Assembly (NCBI RefSeq): GCF_016805305.1
Contig: NZ_JAERQN010000001.1
Location: 62,001 to 126,000, forward strand
Direction: 5' to 3'
Origin: Falsiroseomonas ponticola
Lineage (GTDB): Bacteria; Pseudomonadota; Alphaproteobacteria; Acetobacterales; Acetobacteraceae
DNA length: 64,000 nucleotides
The position numbers and the translations under genes are program-made. Under the pieces are notes generated by a model that had not been told where the DNA came from, ran no database searches, and worked only from the letters and a program-made list of their open reading frames with translations. Each line of letters starts with the position of its first letter. The stretch's first letter is position 1. Below, piece by piece: positions 26,344 to 34,486 of the stretch.

Positions 26344-27600
26344 TCAGGACCCCGGGTTCTTCCCTTCCGGGGCGGCGGGCCCGTCCGCCGCCCCGGACCT
26401 CTCCAGCAGCGCGGCCAGGCGCGCCAGGCAGTCCGCCCGGCCCGCGACGCAGCCGCCCTCGATCCACCAGCCCCGCACCGCCTTCATCGCCTGCCCGATC
26501 CGCGCATCCGGCCTGTGGCCGAGGTCGATCGCGTCCTGCCCCCGCAGCGGGAAGGCCGGCACCGGCATGGCCCCGAGTCGCGCCCGCAGCCCCGGCCAAT
26601 CCCCGGGCTCGCCCCGCGACTCCGCCACCCAGGTCGCGTCCAGCAGCCGGGGCAGCTTGTGGTCCGCCAGCAGGCGGCGCAGCGCGGCCTCGTCCAGCGC
26701 GCCCCGGATGCGGGCGGTATCGCGCGCCGCCGCGTATTGCCCGGCCTCCTCCCGCGACCAGCGGAGGCGCGACGGCAGGTGCCGGTCCGCCGCCCCCGCC
26801 GGCACCAGCACCGCGAGGCGCAGCACCGGGTCCCGCGGCAGCCCGCGCGCCAGGCCCGCCGCCAGCGAGGCGGGATCGGCGCCTTCCGGCAGCACGGCGG
26901 CGCGGATGCCGGTCTCCTCCATGAGACGCAGCGCAGCGACGGGGTCCGCGGCCTCCAGCAGCCGCTTGATCTCCATCCATACCCGCTCGACGGCGATGCG
27001 GCGGGCGAGCCCCTCCACCGCGCCGCGGATCGCCGCCACGGCCTCCGCATCCGGCGCCCCGCGCCCGTAGCGGGCCCAGAAGCGGAAGAAGCGGAGCGCC
27101 CGGAGGTAGTCCTCGGCCAGCCGGGTCGCGGCATCGCCCACGAACCGCACCTGCCCCGCCGCCAGGTCCGCCCGGCCGCCGAAATAGTCCCAGAGCCGCC
27201 CTTCCCCGTCGCAGGACATGGCGTTGATGGTGAAGTCCCGCCGCGCGGCATCCTCCGCCCAGTCGGTGGTCCAGGCGACCTCCGCATGGCGGCCATCGGT
27301 CGCGACATCGCGGCGCAGCGCCGTCACCTCCACGGGCTGCCCGCCCAGCACGGCGGTGACGGTGCCATGGGCGAGCCCGGTCTCGAACACCTTGAGCCCC
27401 GCCGCCTTCAGCCGTTCGGCAATGGCCTCCGGCGGCAGGGGCGCGGCCACGTCCACGTCATGCACCGCGACGCCGGCCAGCGCGTCCCGCACGCAGCCGC
27501 CGACCGCCCGGCTGCCCGGCAGCGCGGCCAGCACCGCGGCGGGGGCGGGCTCCGCCAGGAAGGCGGGGGGCGCGATGCGCGCATGGGCCGCCTCGCTCAC
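26344..27600 (-). CDS. cca: CCA-adding tRNA nucleotidyltransferase
   Basis: A 418-residue class II nucleotidyltransferase: GGCVRD (34-39), catalytic DVD (48-50), the RRDFTINAM motif, then WDYFGGRADLAAGQVRFVG and EDYLRALRFFRFWARYG. It repairs or adds the 3' CCA of tRNAs. It is the last gene of a minus-strand cluster (DUF1285, Nudix, DUF6111, cca) that is conserved among alphaproteobacteria, and its start overlaps the DUF6111 stop by 4 bp. Confidence 0.95.
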   Translation of the reverse strand: MSEAAHARIAPPAFLAEPAPAAVLAALPGSRAVGGCVRDALAGVAVHDVDVAAPLPPEAIAERLKAAGLKVFETGLAHGTVTAVLGGQPVEVTALRRDVATDGRHAEVAWTTDWAEDAARRDFTINAMSCDGEGRLWDYFGGRADLAAGQVRFVGDAATRLAEDYLRALRFFRFWARYGRGAPDAEAVAAIRGAVEGLARRIAVERVWMEIKRLLEAADPVAALRLMEETGIRAAVLPEGADPASLAAGLARGLPRDPVLRLAVLVPAGAADRHLPSRLRWSREEAGQYAAARDTARIRGALDEAALRRLLADHKLPRLLDATWVAESRGEPGDWPGLRARLGAMPVPAFPLRGQDAIDLGHRPDARIGQAMKAVRGWWIEGGCVAGRADCLARLAALLERSGAADGPAAPEGKNPGS

Positions 27601-27854
27601 GGGCGCCGCTCCCCATGCCCGGGCGTGATGGTGCCATCGGGGGCGAGGGTCGCGGGCACATAGGCCTCGCCCTTACCCATCGCGCCTTCGGTGCCGAACC
27701 AGATCGCCGCCCCGATCCCCGCCGCCGCCCCCAGCGCCAGCGCCAGCACCAGCCCGGGCGAGGGCCCGGTGGAGGAGGGTGGCCGCAGCCGCCGCCAGGC
27801 CAGGAACAGCCCCAGCGGCAGCAGCATCAGCAGGATGTCGGCGATCGCCATCAT
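27597..27854 (-). CDS. DUF6111 family membrane protein
   Basis: An 85-residue protein with two hydrophobic segments (AIADILLMLLPLGLFLAW and LVLALALGAAAGIGAAIWF) joined by a Pro/Ser-rich loop, ending in a soluble tail with GEAYVPATLAPDGTITPGH. This is the DUF6111 pattern and this is its usual position, directly before cca. Two consecutive ATGs (27854 and 27851) are possible starts. The function is unknown. Confidence 0.75.
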   Translation of the reverse strand: MMAIADILLMLLPLGLFLAWRRLRPPSSTGPSPGLVLALALGAAAGIGAAIWFGTEGAMGKGEAYVPATLAPDGTITPGHGERRP

Positions 27855-27962
27855 GACCCGTTCATCCCCCAAGGCGATGCCGATGGCGGCGAGAGGAAGC
27901 GTCTCTTCGACCCCGGCCGCCCGCCGATCCTAGCGTCACGGCAACGACCCGGAAGGTGCCCG

Positions 27963-28172
27963 ATGCCCGTGAAGCCGCTCCCCCTCGCCCTGGCCCGCAG
28001 CCTGGCCGCCGCGCACTGGCCGCAGGCGCGCGCCCATGTGCTGACCGCGGGCTTCATCCCCTGGCGCAACCCGAAGCGGCGGCCTCAGCCTCTCAGCACC
28101 CGCGCCAGGCCCATCAGCATGGCGGCGGTGGCGCCCCAGATCAGGTGGGTGTCATGCGGCCAGACCCAGTAG
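27963..28172 (+). CDS. Possible 69-residue protein antisense to the Nudix 3' end
   Basis: An ATG with GGAAGG 7 nt upstream opens a 69-codon frame beginning MPVKPLPLALARSLAAAHWP. The first 38 residues look protein-like, but the rest runs antisense into the Nudix gene. No family is recognised. It may be the remnant of a gene truncated by the Nudix neighbour, or chance. Confidence 0.2.
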   Translation: MPVKPLPLALARSLAAAHWPQARAHVLTAGFIPWRNPKRRPQPLSTRARPISMAAVAPQIRWVSCGQTQ

Positions 28173-28726
28173 TCCCGCATCTTCCCCCGCACCTCCCGCG
28201 ACTTCAGCGCGGGCGCCGCGGGGTCCAGCACGGTGGCCAGCGGCAGTTCGAAGATCGCCTGCACCTCGCCTGGTTCCGGTGACAGCGACAAGGGCGGGTC
28301 GAGGAAGGCAACGACGGGAGTCACGCGGTAGCCCGTGCCCGTCAGGTGTTCCGGCAGCGCCCCCACGATCTCCGGCAGGCGCGGGTCCAGCCCCACCTCC
28401 TCCGCCGCCTCCCGCAGCGCCGCGGCCTCCGCTGTCTCGCCCCGCTCGATCCGCCCGCCGGGGAAGGCCACCTGGCCCGCATGGGAGGAGAGGCGGTCGG
28501 AACGGAGCGTCAGCAGGATGCCCGGCCCCGATCCGTGCCAGACGATCGGGATCAGCACCGCGGCGGCCACCGGCCCGTTCGGCCGGATCACGAAGATGTC
28601 CCGCTCCTCGAAGGTGCTGTCCCGGGCGCGTTCCAGCGCGACGGGGTCGGCGAGGCGGGCGGCGATCTCCTCCCGGCTCGGCAGGCTCGGGACGGGAATG
28701 AGGGCCTGGCGCGGGGCGCCGCTCAC
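28085..28726 (-). CDS. Nudix hydrolase, CoA pyrophosphatase (NudL) type
   Basis: A 213-residue protein with the complete Nudix box GGRIERGETAEAAALREAAEEVG (about residues 90-112), preceded by LTLRSDRLSSHAGQVAFPGG, which is the UPF0035/NudL extension seen in CoA diphosphatases. It would cleave CoA and CoA esters to phosphopantetheine and 3',5'-ADP. The start GTG 28726 overlaps the DUF1285 stop (GTGA), which sets the start and shows coupling. Confidence 0.88.
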   Translation of the reverse strand: MSGAPRQALIPVPSLPSREEIAARLADPVALERARDSTFEERDIFVIRPNGPVAAAVLIPIVWHGSGPGILLTLRSDRLSSHAGQVAFPGGRIERGETAEAAALREAAEEVGLDPRLPEIVGALPEHLTGTGYRVTPVVAFLDPPLSLSPEPGEVQAIFELPLATVLDPAAPALKSREVRGKMRDYWVWPHDTHLIWGATAAMLMGLARVLRG

Positions 28727-29403
28727 TCCGCCGCCTGGTCGTAGGTGTCGTCCTCGTCGTCCTGCTGGGCGGTGGGGGCGTCGTCGATCGGGAAGAAGAC
28801 GCCTTCCGACCACACGCCGATCACGGCGCGGCCTTCCACCGTCTCCGGCTGGGCGAGGGCCACCAGCTCATAGAACACCGCGCGGTTGATCCGCGCCTCC
28901 AGCCCCGGGCGGACGGTGATGTAGGGGCGGGGTTCGCGCGATTCCGGGTCGATGGTGACGCGGATCGGATGCTCGGCGTCGGCCGTCACCATCTCATCGA
29001 GGTTGGTGCGGAAGGTCAGGCATTGCCGCGGCTCGGCGGAGCGGGAGCCGAGCGGCGCGAAGGGGTCGGCGCAGGTGCGCCACCACATCTCGACGGCCAC
29101 GAAGGGGGCGTCATCCACCTCGATCCGGCCGCGCTCGACGGGGGTTTCCAGCCAGTAGCTGCCATCCTCCTCCCGCTTCAGGACGGAGGCGAAGAGGCAG
29201 ACCAGCTCCTTCCGCCCGATCGGGCTGCCCCGGTAGAACCAGGTCCCGTCCTTGGCGATGCGCATGGAGAAATCGCCGCAGTTCTGGTTCGGCTTGAGCC
29301 GCGGCATGGCCGGCATCCGGCCTTCACGCCCTTTCGGCCCCGCGCCATTCAGCGCCCCATCGGGCGCCCCATCGGGCACAGCGTCACGTCGCGCTTCGTT
29401 CAT
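28723..29403 (-). CDS. DUF1285 domain protein
   Basis: A 226-residue protein whose core CGDFSMRIAKDGTWFYRGSPIGRKELVCLFASVLKREEDGSYWLETPVE matches the DUF1285 family found in proteobacteria. The first ~35 residues are a low-complexity Asp/Gly/Ala/Pro repeat peculiar to this protein. The function is unknown. ATG 29403 has GGAAGG 5 nt upstream. It leads the DUF1285-Nudix-DUF6111-cca cluster and diverges from moxR. Confidence 0.85.
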   Translation of the reverse strand: MNEARRDAVPDGAPDGALNGAGPKGREGRMPAMPRLKPNQNCGDFSMRIAKDGTWFYRGSPIGRKELVCLFASVLKREEDGSYWLETPVERGRIEVDDAPFVAVEMWWRTCADPFAPLGSRSAEPRQCLTFRTNLDEMVTADAEHPIRVTIDPESREPRPYITVRPGLEARINRAVFYELVALAQPETVEGRAVIGVWSEGVFFPIDDAPTAQQDDEDDTYDQAAE

Positions 29404-29491
29404 CACACCTTCCGCACCCCGTGACCCCGCGGGCCTTCCGGCCCCTGGCTCCCCAGCCACACCACGAAATCCTCCCCCGGCCAGGCCGCCG

Positions 29492-29516
29492 GCATCGAAG
29501 CGTGACGCTTTGATGC
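29492..29516. promoter_or_regulatory. 25-bp palindrome between DUF1285 and moxR
   Basis: Outer arms GCATC/GATGC and inner arms AAGCGT/ACGCTT are centred on one G, with a single non-matching pair. It sits in the middle of the 193-bp divergent region, so it is a candidate operator for both directions. Confidence 0.4.
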
Positions 29517-29596
29517 ACGCCGATGTGGCGCCAGGGATGGGCGAGGTGGATACTCGCCCCATATCGAACGGATCGCATATAGGGAGCCTTACCCGC

Positions 29597-30601
29597 ATGG
29601 TGGAAGTGGCCGACGCCGCGGAGGCGGAATCTCTCATCCGGGAGGCCGAGTCGCTGGCGGACCGGCTGGCCCGGGTGCGCGAAGGGGTCGGCCGCGTCAT
29701 CTTCGGGCAGGAGACGGTGGTGGAGCGCACGCTCATCACCCTGCTCTCCGGCGGCCATGTGCTGCTGGTCGGCGTCCCGGGCCTCGGCAAGACCAAGCTG
29801 GTGGAGACGCTGGGCACCGTCCTCGGCCTCGATGCCCGGCGCGTCCAGTTCACGCCGGACCTCATGCCATCGGACATCCTCGGCTCCGAGGTGCTGGAGG
29901 AGGATGCGCATGGCCGCCGCCACTTCCGCTTCATCAAGGGCCCGGTCTTCTGCCAGCTGCTGATGGCGGATGAGATCAACCGCGCCAGCCCGCGCACCCA
30001 ATCCGCCCTCCTCCAGGCGATGCAGGAGCACAAGGTGGCGATCGCGGGGGAGGTCCACCCCCTGCCCGCCCCCTTCCATGTGCTGGCCACCCAGAACCCG
30101 ATCGAGCAGGAAGGCACCTACCCCCTGCCGGAGGCGCAGCTCGACCGCTTCCTGCTGGAGATCGATGTCGGCTACCCCGACCTGGCGGCGGAGCGCGCCA
30201 TGCTGCTGGCGACGACCGGCGCGAAGGAGGCGAAGCCCCAGCCCGCCATGACGGGGGCGGAGCTGTCCGCCGCGCAGCTGCTGATCCGGCGCCTGCCGGT
30301 CGGCGAACAGGTGCTGGACGCCATCCTGAAGCTGGTCCGCAGCGCGCGGCCGGAGACGACGGAGATCGAATCGATCCGCCAGAACCTGGCCTATGGCCCC
30401 GGCCCCCGCGCCGCCCAGGCGCTGATGCTGGCCACCCGGGCGCGCGCCGTCCTCCAGGGCCGCCTCTCCCCCAGCGTGGATGACGTGGTGGCGCTGGCGG
30501 AGCCGGTACTGCGGCACCGCATGGCGCTGAACTTCTCGGCCCGGGCGGATGGGGTGAAGCTGTCGGAGGTGCTCGATGTGCTGAAGGCGCAGCTTGGCTA
30601 G
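29597..30601 (+). CDS. MoxR-family AAA+ ATPase
   Basis: A 334-residue AAA+ protein with Walker A GVPGLGKT (59-66), Walker B LLMADEINRA (121-130), sensor 1 in FHVLATQNPIEQEGTYPLPEAQLDRFL and the C-terminal lid. MoxR ATPases act as chaperones for von Willebrand-type partners. Here it heads an operon of DUF58, DUF4159/BatA and a large membrane protein, the typical alphaproteobacterial Bat-like set. The frame is open to 29252, but ATG 29597 with GGGAG 10 nt upstream gives the usual N-terminus. Confidence 0.92.
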   Translation: MVEVADAAEAESLIREAESLADRLARVREGVGRVIFGQETVVERTLITLLSGGHVLLVGVPGLGKTKLVETLGTVLGLDARRVQFTPDLMPSDILGSEVLEEDAHGRRHFRFIKGPVFCQLLMADEINRASPRTQSALLQAMQEHKVAIAGEVHPLPAPFHVLATQNPIEQEGTYPLPEAQLDRFLLEIDVGYPDLAAERAMLLATTGAKEAKPQPAMTGAELSAAQLLIRRLPVGEQVLDAILKLVRSARPETTEIESIRQNLAYGPGPRAAQALMLATRARAVLQGRLSPSVDDVVALAEPVLRHRMALNFSARADGVKLSEVLDVLKAQLG

Positions 30602-31475
30602 CCCCGCGCCCCCCTCCTCCTCCCCCGCCCGGCTGACCATCCCCTGGGCGGAACAGCTCGGCGCCCGCCTGCCGCCCTTGCTGGTGGAGGCGGAGCGGGT
30701 GGCGGCGACCGTCATGCCCGGCATCCATGGCCGCCGCCGCGCGGGACCGGGCGAGGCCTTCTGGCAGTTCCGCCCCTATGTCGCCGGCGACCAGGCCAGC
30801 CGGATCGACTGGCGGCAATCCGGCAAGTCCGACCGCCTGTTCATCCGGGAGACGGAGTGGGAGGCCGCGCAGACCGTGGCGCTGTGGCGCGCGGCGGACG
30901 CCGGCATGGCCTGGCGCAGCGGGCCGGAGGTGCCGCCCAAGCAGCTGCGCGCCGACCTGCTGCTGCTGGCGCTGTCCGCCCTGCTGCTGCGGGGCGGGGA
31001 GCGTGTGCGGCTCTTCGGCCTGCCCCGCCCCTTCGCCGGCCGCGGCGCGCTGCCGCAGATCGCGGATTCGCTCGGCGCCATGGCGCCCACGCCGGAGGAC
31101 CCCCGCATCGCCCGCCACGCCCGCGCCGTGCTGTTCGGCGATTTCTGGGGCCGGCTGGAGGAGACGCGCCGCGCGCTCGGCGCGCTGTCGGCCCAGGGGG
31201 TGCGCGGCCATCTGCTGCAGGTGATCGACCCGGCGGAGGAGACGCTGCCCTATGCCGGGCGCATCCGCTTCGAGGAGGTGGCCGCGGGCCTCGCCGCCGC
31301 CCTCGTCCCCCGCGTCGAATCGGTGCGGGAGGTCTATGGGGAGCGGCTGGCCCGCCACCGCGCGGGGCTGGCGGCGATCGCCGCCGCCGCGGGCTGGAGC
31401 TTCGCCACCCACCGCACCGACCAGCCGCCGGAAGCCGCGCTGCTGGCGCTGCATCAGGCGCTGGCGCCGCAATGA
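30594..31475 (+). CDS. DUF58 domain protein
   Basis: A 293-residue protein with the DUF58 signature GIHGRRRAGPGEAFWQFRPYVAGDQASRIDWRQSGKSDRLFIRETEWE followed by a VWA-like Rossmann part. DUF58 proteins are the usual partners of MoxR ATPases. It starts at TTG 30594, overlapping the moxR stop by 8 bp. Expression is therefore coupled to moxR. The cellular role of the system is unsettled; envelope stress functions are reported for relatives. Confidence 0.88.
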   Translation: MASPAPPSSSPARLTIPWAEQLGARLPPLLVEAERVAATVMPGIHGRRRAGPGEAFWQFRPYVAGDQASRIDWRQSGKSDRLFIRETEWEAAQTVALWRAADAGMAWRSGPEVPPKQLRADLLLLALSALLLRGGERVRLFGLPRPFAGRGALPQIADSLGAMAPTPEDPRIARHARAVLFGDFWGRLEETRRALGALSAQGVRGHLLQVIDPAEETLPYAGRIRFEEVAAGLAAALVPRVESVREVYGERLARHRAGLAAIAAAAGWSFATHRTDQPPEAALLALHQALAPQ

Positions 31476-31489
31476 GGCGCTTCACTGAT

Positions 31490-31551
31490 GACGGTCCAGG
31501 GTCGTCTCGACCCTGGCGGATGGGGCCCGGGGAAGGCAGCGCCTTCCCCGG
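31490..31551. repeat. Two-hairpin dispersed repeat, copy 2
   Basis: Same 62-bp element as 21741-21802. Here the first stem is CCAGGGTCG-TCT-CGACCCTGG, changed on both sides relative to copy 1, and the second is a perfect 11-bp stem with arms CCGGGGAAGGC and GCCTTCCCCGG. It sits inside an operon, 14 bp after the DUF58 stop. Confidence 0.8.
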
Positions 31552-31581
31552 AGCGCTCCCTTGCTGGACGGCCACCGCCCC

Positions 31582-34317
31582 ATGCTGATCCTCGGCCCCA
31601 TCGCCTTCGCGGCGCCCTGGCTGCTGACCGCGCTCGCGCTGCTGCCGGTCCTCTGGTGGCTGCTCCGCGTCACGCCGCCGGCGCCGAAGCGGCAGAGCTT
31701 CCCGGCGCTGCGCCTGCTGCAGGACCTGCCGGCGCCGGAGGAAACCCCCTCCCGCACCCCCTGGTGGCTGCTGGCGCTGCGGATCGCGGCGGCGGCGCTC
31801 ATCATCCTGGGCCTGGCGCGCCCGGTCTGGAACGCGACGGCCGGCGAGGGTGGGGAGGGGCCGCTGCTGGTCGCGATCGATGATGGCTGGGCGGCGGCGG
31901 CGGATTGGCCGGACCGGCTGGCCTCCCTCGAATCCGTGCTGGACGCCGCCGCGCGCAGCGGCCGCCGCACCGCCCTGCTGCTGACCGCCCCGCCCGCCAC
32001 CCCCGACGCGCCACGCATTACCGGGCTGATGCCGGCGGAGGAGCTGCGCTCCCGCCTCGCCGCGCTGCGCCCGAAACCCTGGGCGCCGGACCGCGGCGCG
32101 GCGCGGGAGGCGCTGGCCGCCTGGCGCGTGCAGCACCCCGGCCCCTTCGCCACCTTCTACGTGGCCGATGGCGTGGAGCATGAGGCGGGCGAGGCGCGCG
32201 GCTTCGGCACGCTGGCGGAGGCGCTGGCCGCCGGCGGGGCGCTGACCCTCGCGCGGTCCGAGGGCCGCCCCACCCGCCTGCTGCCGCCCCCCCGCGGAGA
32301 GGCCGATCGCCTGGTGCTGACCGTCCGCACCACGCCCCTGCCCATCGCGTCGGAGGCCGTGGTGCTGGCCCGCACCGGCGATGGCCGCACGCTGGACCGC
32401 GCCGTGGTGCCGATCCCGGCCGGGGCGACGGAGGCCGAGGCCGCCATGCCGCTGCCGCTCGAGATCCGCAACCAGGTGGTGCGGCTCGACCTCGATGGCG
32501 TCGCGGGCGCCAATGCGACCGTGCTGCTGGATGAACGCTTCCGCCGCCGCCCCGTCGGGCTGATCGCGGGCGGCGAGGAGGCGGCGGCCGATGTGCCGCT
32601 GATCGGGGAGCTCTTCTACCTAGACCGCGCGCTGTCGCCCCATGCGGAGCTGCGGCGCGGCTCCGTCGAGGGCCTGCTGGCGCGGCGGCTTTCCGTGCTG
32701 GTGCTGGCCGACCGCCCTGTCTCCGAGGGGCGGGAGCGCGACCAGCTGACGCGCTGGATCGAGGCCGGCGGCACCCTCGTCCGCTTCGCCGGGCCGCGGC
32801 TGGCGGAGGCGCCGGACACGCTGATGCCGGTGCCGCTGCGGGCGGGCGAGCGGCAGCTCGGCGGCGCGCTGTCCTGGGAAAGGCCGCAGACGCTGGCCGC
32901 CTTCCCGGAAGGCTCGCCCTTCCAGGGGCTGATGCCGCCGCCGGAAGTCACCGTGGAGCGCCAGGTGCTGGCGGAGCCCTCCGCGCGGCTGACGGGCCAT
33001 ACCTGGGCGCGGCTGGCGGATGGCACGCCGCTCGTGACCTGGGACGGGCGGGGCGCCGGGCGGATCGTGATGTTCCACGTCACCGCCAATGCCGAATGGT
33101 CCAACCTGCCGCTCTCGGGATTGTTCGTGGAGATGATGAAGCGCCTGGTCGCCCTCTCCGCCGGCGTCGGCGGCGCCGATGGGGAGGCGCCGCTGCCGCC
33201 CTTCGAGACGCTGGACGGCTTCGGCCGGCTCGGCCCGCCCCAGCCCGGCGCGCAGCCCATCCCGCCCGCGCGGATCGAGAACGAGGCGCCCTCGCCCCGC
33301 CACCCGCCGGGCTGGTACGGCAGCGGCACGGGGGGGGAGGCCGCGCATCGCCGCGCGCTGAACCTCGGCGCCGGGGTGGCCCCGCCACGGCCGGTGACGG
33401 GCATTCCCGCCGGCACGGCGATGACCACGATCGGCGGCGTGCCGGCGGAACGCGACCTCGGCCCCTGGCTGCTGGCGGCGGCGATGCTGCTGCTGGTGGC
33501 GGATATGGTGGTCAGCCTGCTGCTGCGCGGCCTGATGGGGCGCGGGCGCAGCCGGGCCATGGCGGGGGCGGTGGCGCTGGCCGCGATGCTGGCCGGGCCG
33601 GCCCTGGCGCAGGATGGCAACGCGGCGCTGGCGACCCGGCTCGGCTACGTCGTCACCGGCGATGCGGCGGTGGATGAGGTGAGCCGCACGGGCCTGGTCG
33701 GCCTGTCGGACTTCGTCAACCGCCGCACCGCGGCCGCGCTGGCGGACCCGCTGCCGGTGACGCCGGGGCGGGACGACCTCGCCTTCTTCCCGCTGCTCTA
33801 CTGGCCCGTGCTGGGCGACGCGCCCGCCCCCAGCGCCGCGGCGGCGGCCGCGCTGAACGGCTTCATGCGCAATGGCGGCATCATCCTGTTCGACACGCGG
33901 GACGAGGGATCGGGCGAGGGATTCTCCCCGGGTTCGCGCGCCGCGCTGCGGCGGCTCACGCGGGATCTCTCGGTGCCGCCCCTGGCGCCGGTGCCGGAGG
34001 ACCATGTGCTGAAGCGCGCCTTCTACCTGCTGCAGGACCTGCCCGGCCGCTTCACCGGCGGCAATGTCTGGGTGGCGCGGGAACAGGACCGGGCGAATGA
34101 CAGCGTCAGCCCCGTGATCATCGGGGGGCATGACTGGGCCTCCGCCTGGGCGATCGATGCGCGGGGCAACAACCCCTATGCCGTCATCCCCGGCGGCGCG
34201 CGGCAGCGGACGCTGGCCTACCGCTTCGGCACCAACCTCGTGATGTACGCGCTGACCGGCAACTACAAGGGCGACCAGGTCCATGTGCCGGCCATCCTGG
34301 AGAGGCTCGGCAATTGA
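31582..34317 (+). CDS. BatA-like/DUF4159 membrane protein
   Basis: About 911 residues. The N-terminus is the aerotolerance-regulator (BatA) module: two membrane helices (PIAFAAPWLLTALALLPVLWWLL and WWLLALRIAAAALIILGLA). A long periplasmic or cytoplasmic part with VWA-like and class-I-amidotransferase-like segments follows. Then come a third helix (WLLAAAMLLLVADMVVSLLLRG) and the C-terminal DUF4159 domain (LGYVVTGDAAVDEVSRTGL, FFPLLYWPVLGD, NGFMRNGGIILFDTRDEG). Start ATG 31582 is preferred to TTG 31561. It is part of the moxR operon despite the 106-bp gap, which contains the hairpin repeat. Confidence 0.88.
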   Translation: MLILGPIAFAAPWLLTALALLPVLWWLLRVTPPAPKRQSFPALRLLQDLPAPEETPSRTPWWLLALRIAAAALIILGLARPVWNATAGEGGEGPLLVAIDDGWAAAADWPDRLASLESVLDAAARSGRRTALLLTAPPATPDAPRITGLMPAEELRSRLAALRPKPWAPDRGAAREALAAWRVQHPGPFATFYVADGVEHEAGEARGFGTLAEALAAGGALTLARSEGRPTRLLPPPRGEADRLVLTVRTTPLPIASEAVVLARTGDGRTLDRAVVPIPAGATEAEAAMPLPLEIRNQVVRLDLDGVAGANATVLLDERFRRRPVGLIAGGEEAAADVPLIGELFYLDRALSPHAELRRGSVEGLLARRLSVLVLADRPVSEGRERDQLTRWIEAGGTLVRFAGPRLAEAPDTLMPVPLRAGERQLGGALSWERPQTLAAFPEGSPFQGLMPPPEVTVERQVLAEPSARLTGHTWARLADGTPLVTWDGRGAGRIVMFHVTANAEWSNLPLSGLFVEMMKRLVALSAGVGGADGEAPLPPFETLDGFGRLGPPQPGAQPIPPARIENEAPSPRHPPGWYGSGTGGEAAHRRALNLGAGVAPPRPVTGIPAGTAMTTIGGVPAERDLGPWLLAAAMLLLVADMVVSLLLRGLMGRGRSRAMAGAVALAAMLAGPALAQDGNAALATRLGYVVTGDAAVDEVSRTGLVGLSDFVNRRTAAALADPLPVTPGRDDLAFFPLLYWPVLGDAPAPSAAAAAALNGFMRNGGIILFDTRDEGSGEGFSPGSRAALRRLTRDLSVPPLAPVPEDHVLKRAFYLLQDLPGRFTGGNVWVAREQDRANDSVSPVIIGGHDWASAWAIDARGNNPYAVIPGGARQRTLAYRFGTNLVMYALTGNYKGDQVHVPAILERLGN

Positions 34318-34390
34318 GGGCGGTCGGGAATTCCCGAAGCTGGCGGGCGGCGAAGCCGACCGAGGCCGCGAACGCGGCCCGCCGGAAGTC

Positions 34391-34467
34391 CGTCACGCCG
34401 CTGGCGTGCCTGCGGCACGACGAGCCAAGCCGGCTCGTCACGCCGCTGGCGTGCCTGCGGCACGACG
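34391..34467. repeat. 32-bp direct repeat flanking a small hairpin
   Basis: The same 32-bp unit occurs at 34391-34422 and 34436-34467. Each unit contains two nested stems, CACGCC-GCT-GGCGTG and GTGCC-TGC-GGCAC, which share bases and could be alternatives. Between the copies, CGAGCC-AAGCC-GGCTCG makes another perfect 6-bp stem. The array lies in the 169-bp gap between the DUF4159 gene and the next membrane-protein gene of the same operon. Confidence 0.75.
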
Positions 34468-34486
34468 CGCTTGAGGGCATGAACCA

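Noticed and set aside
24520..27663. A 1047-codon open frame antisense to the ABC transporter and cca genes
   Set aside because: Arg/Gly/Gln/Pro-rich without domains; it mirrors two well-identified genes and results from high GC at third codon positions.
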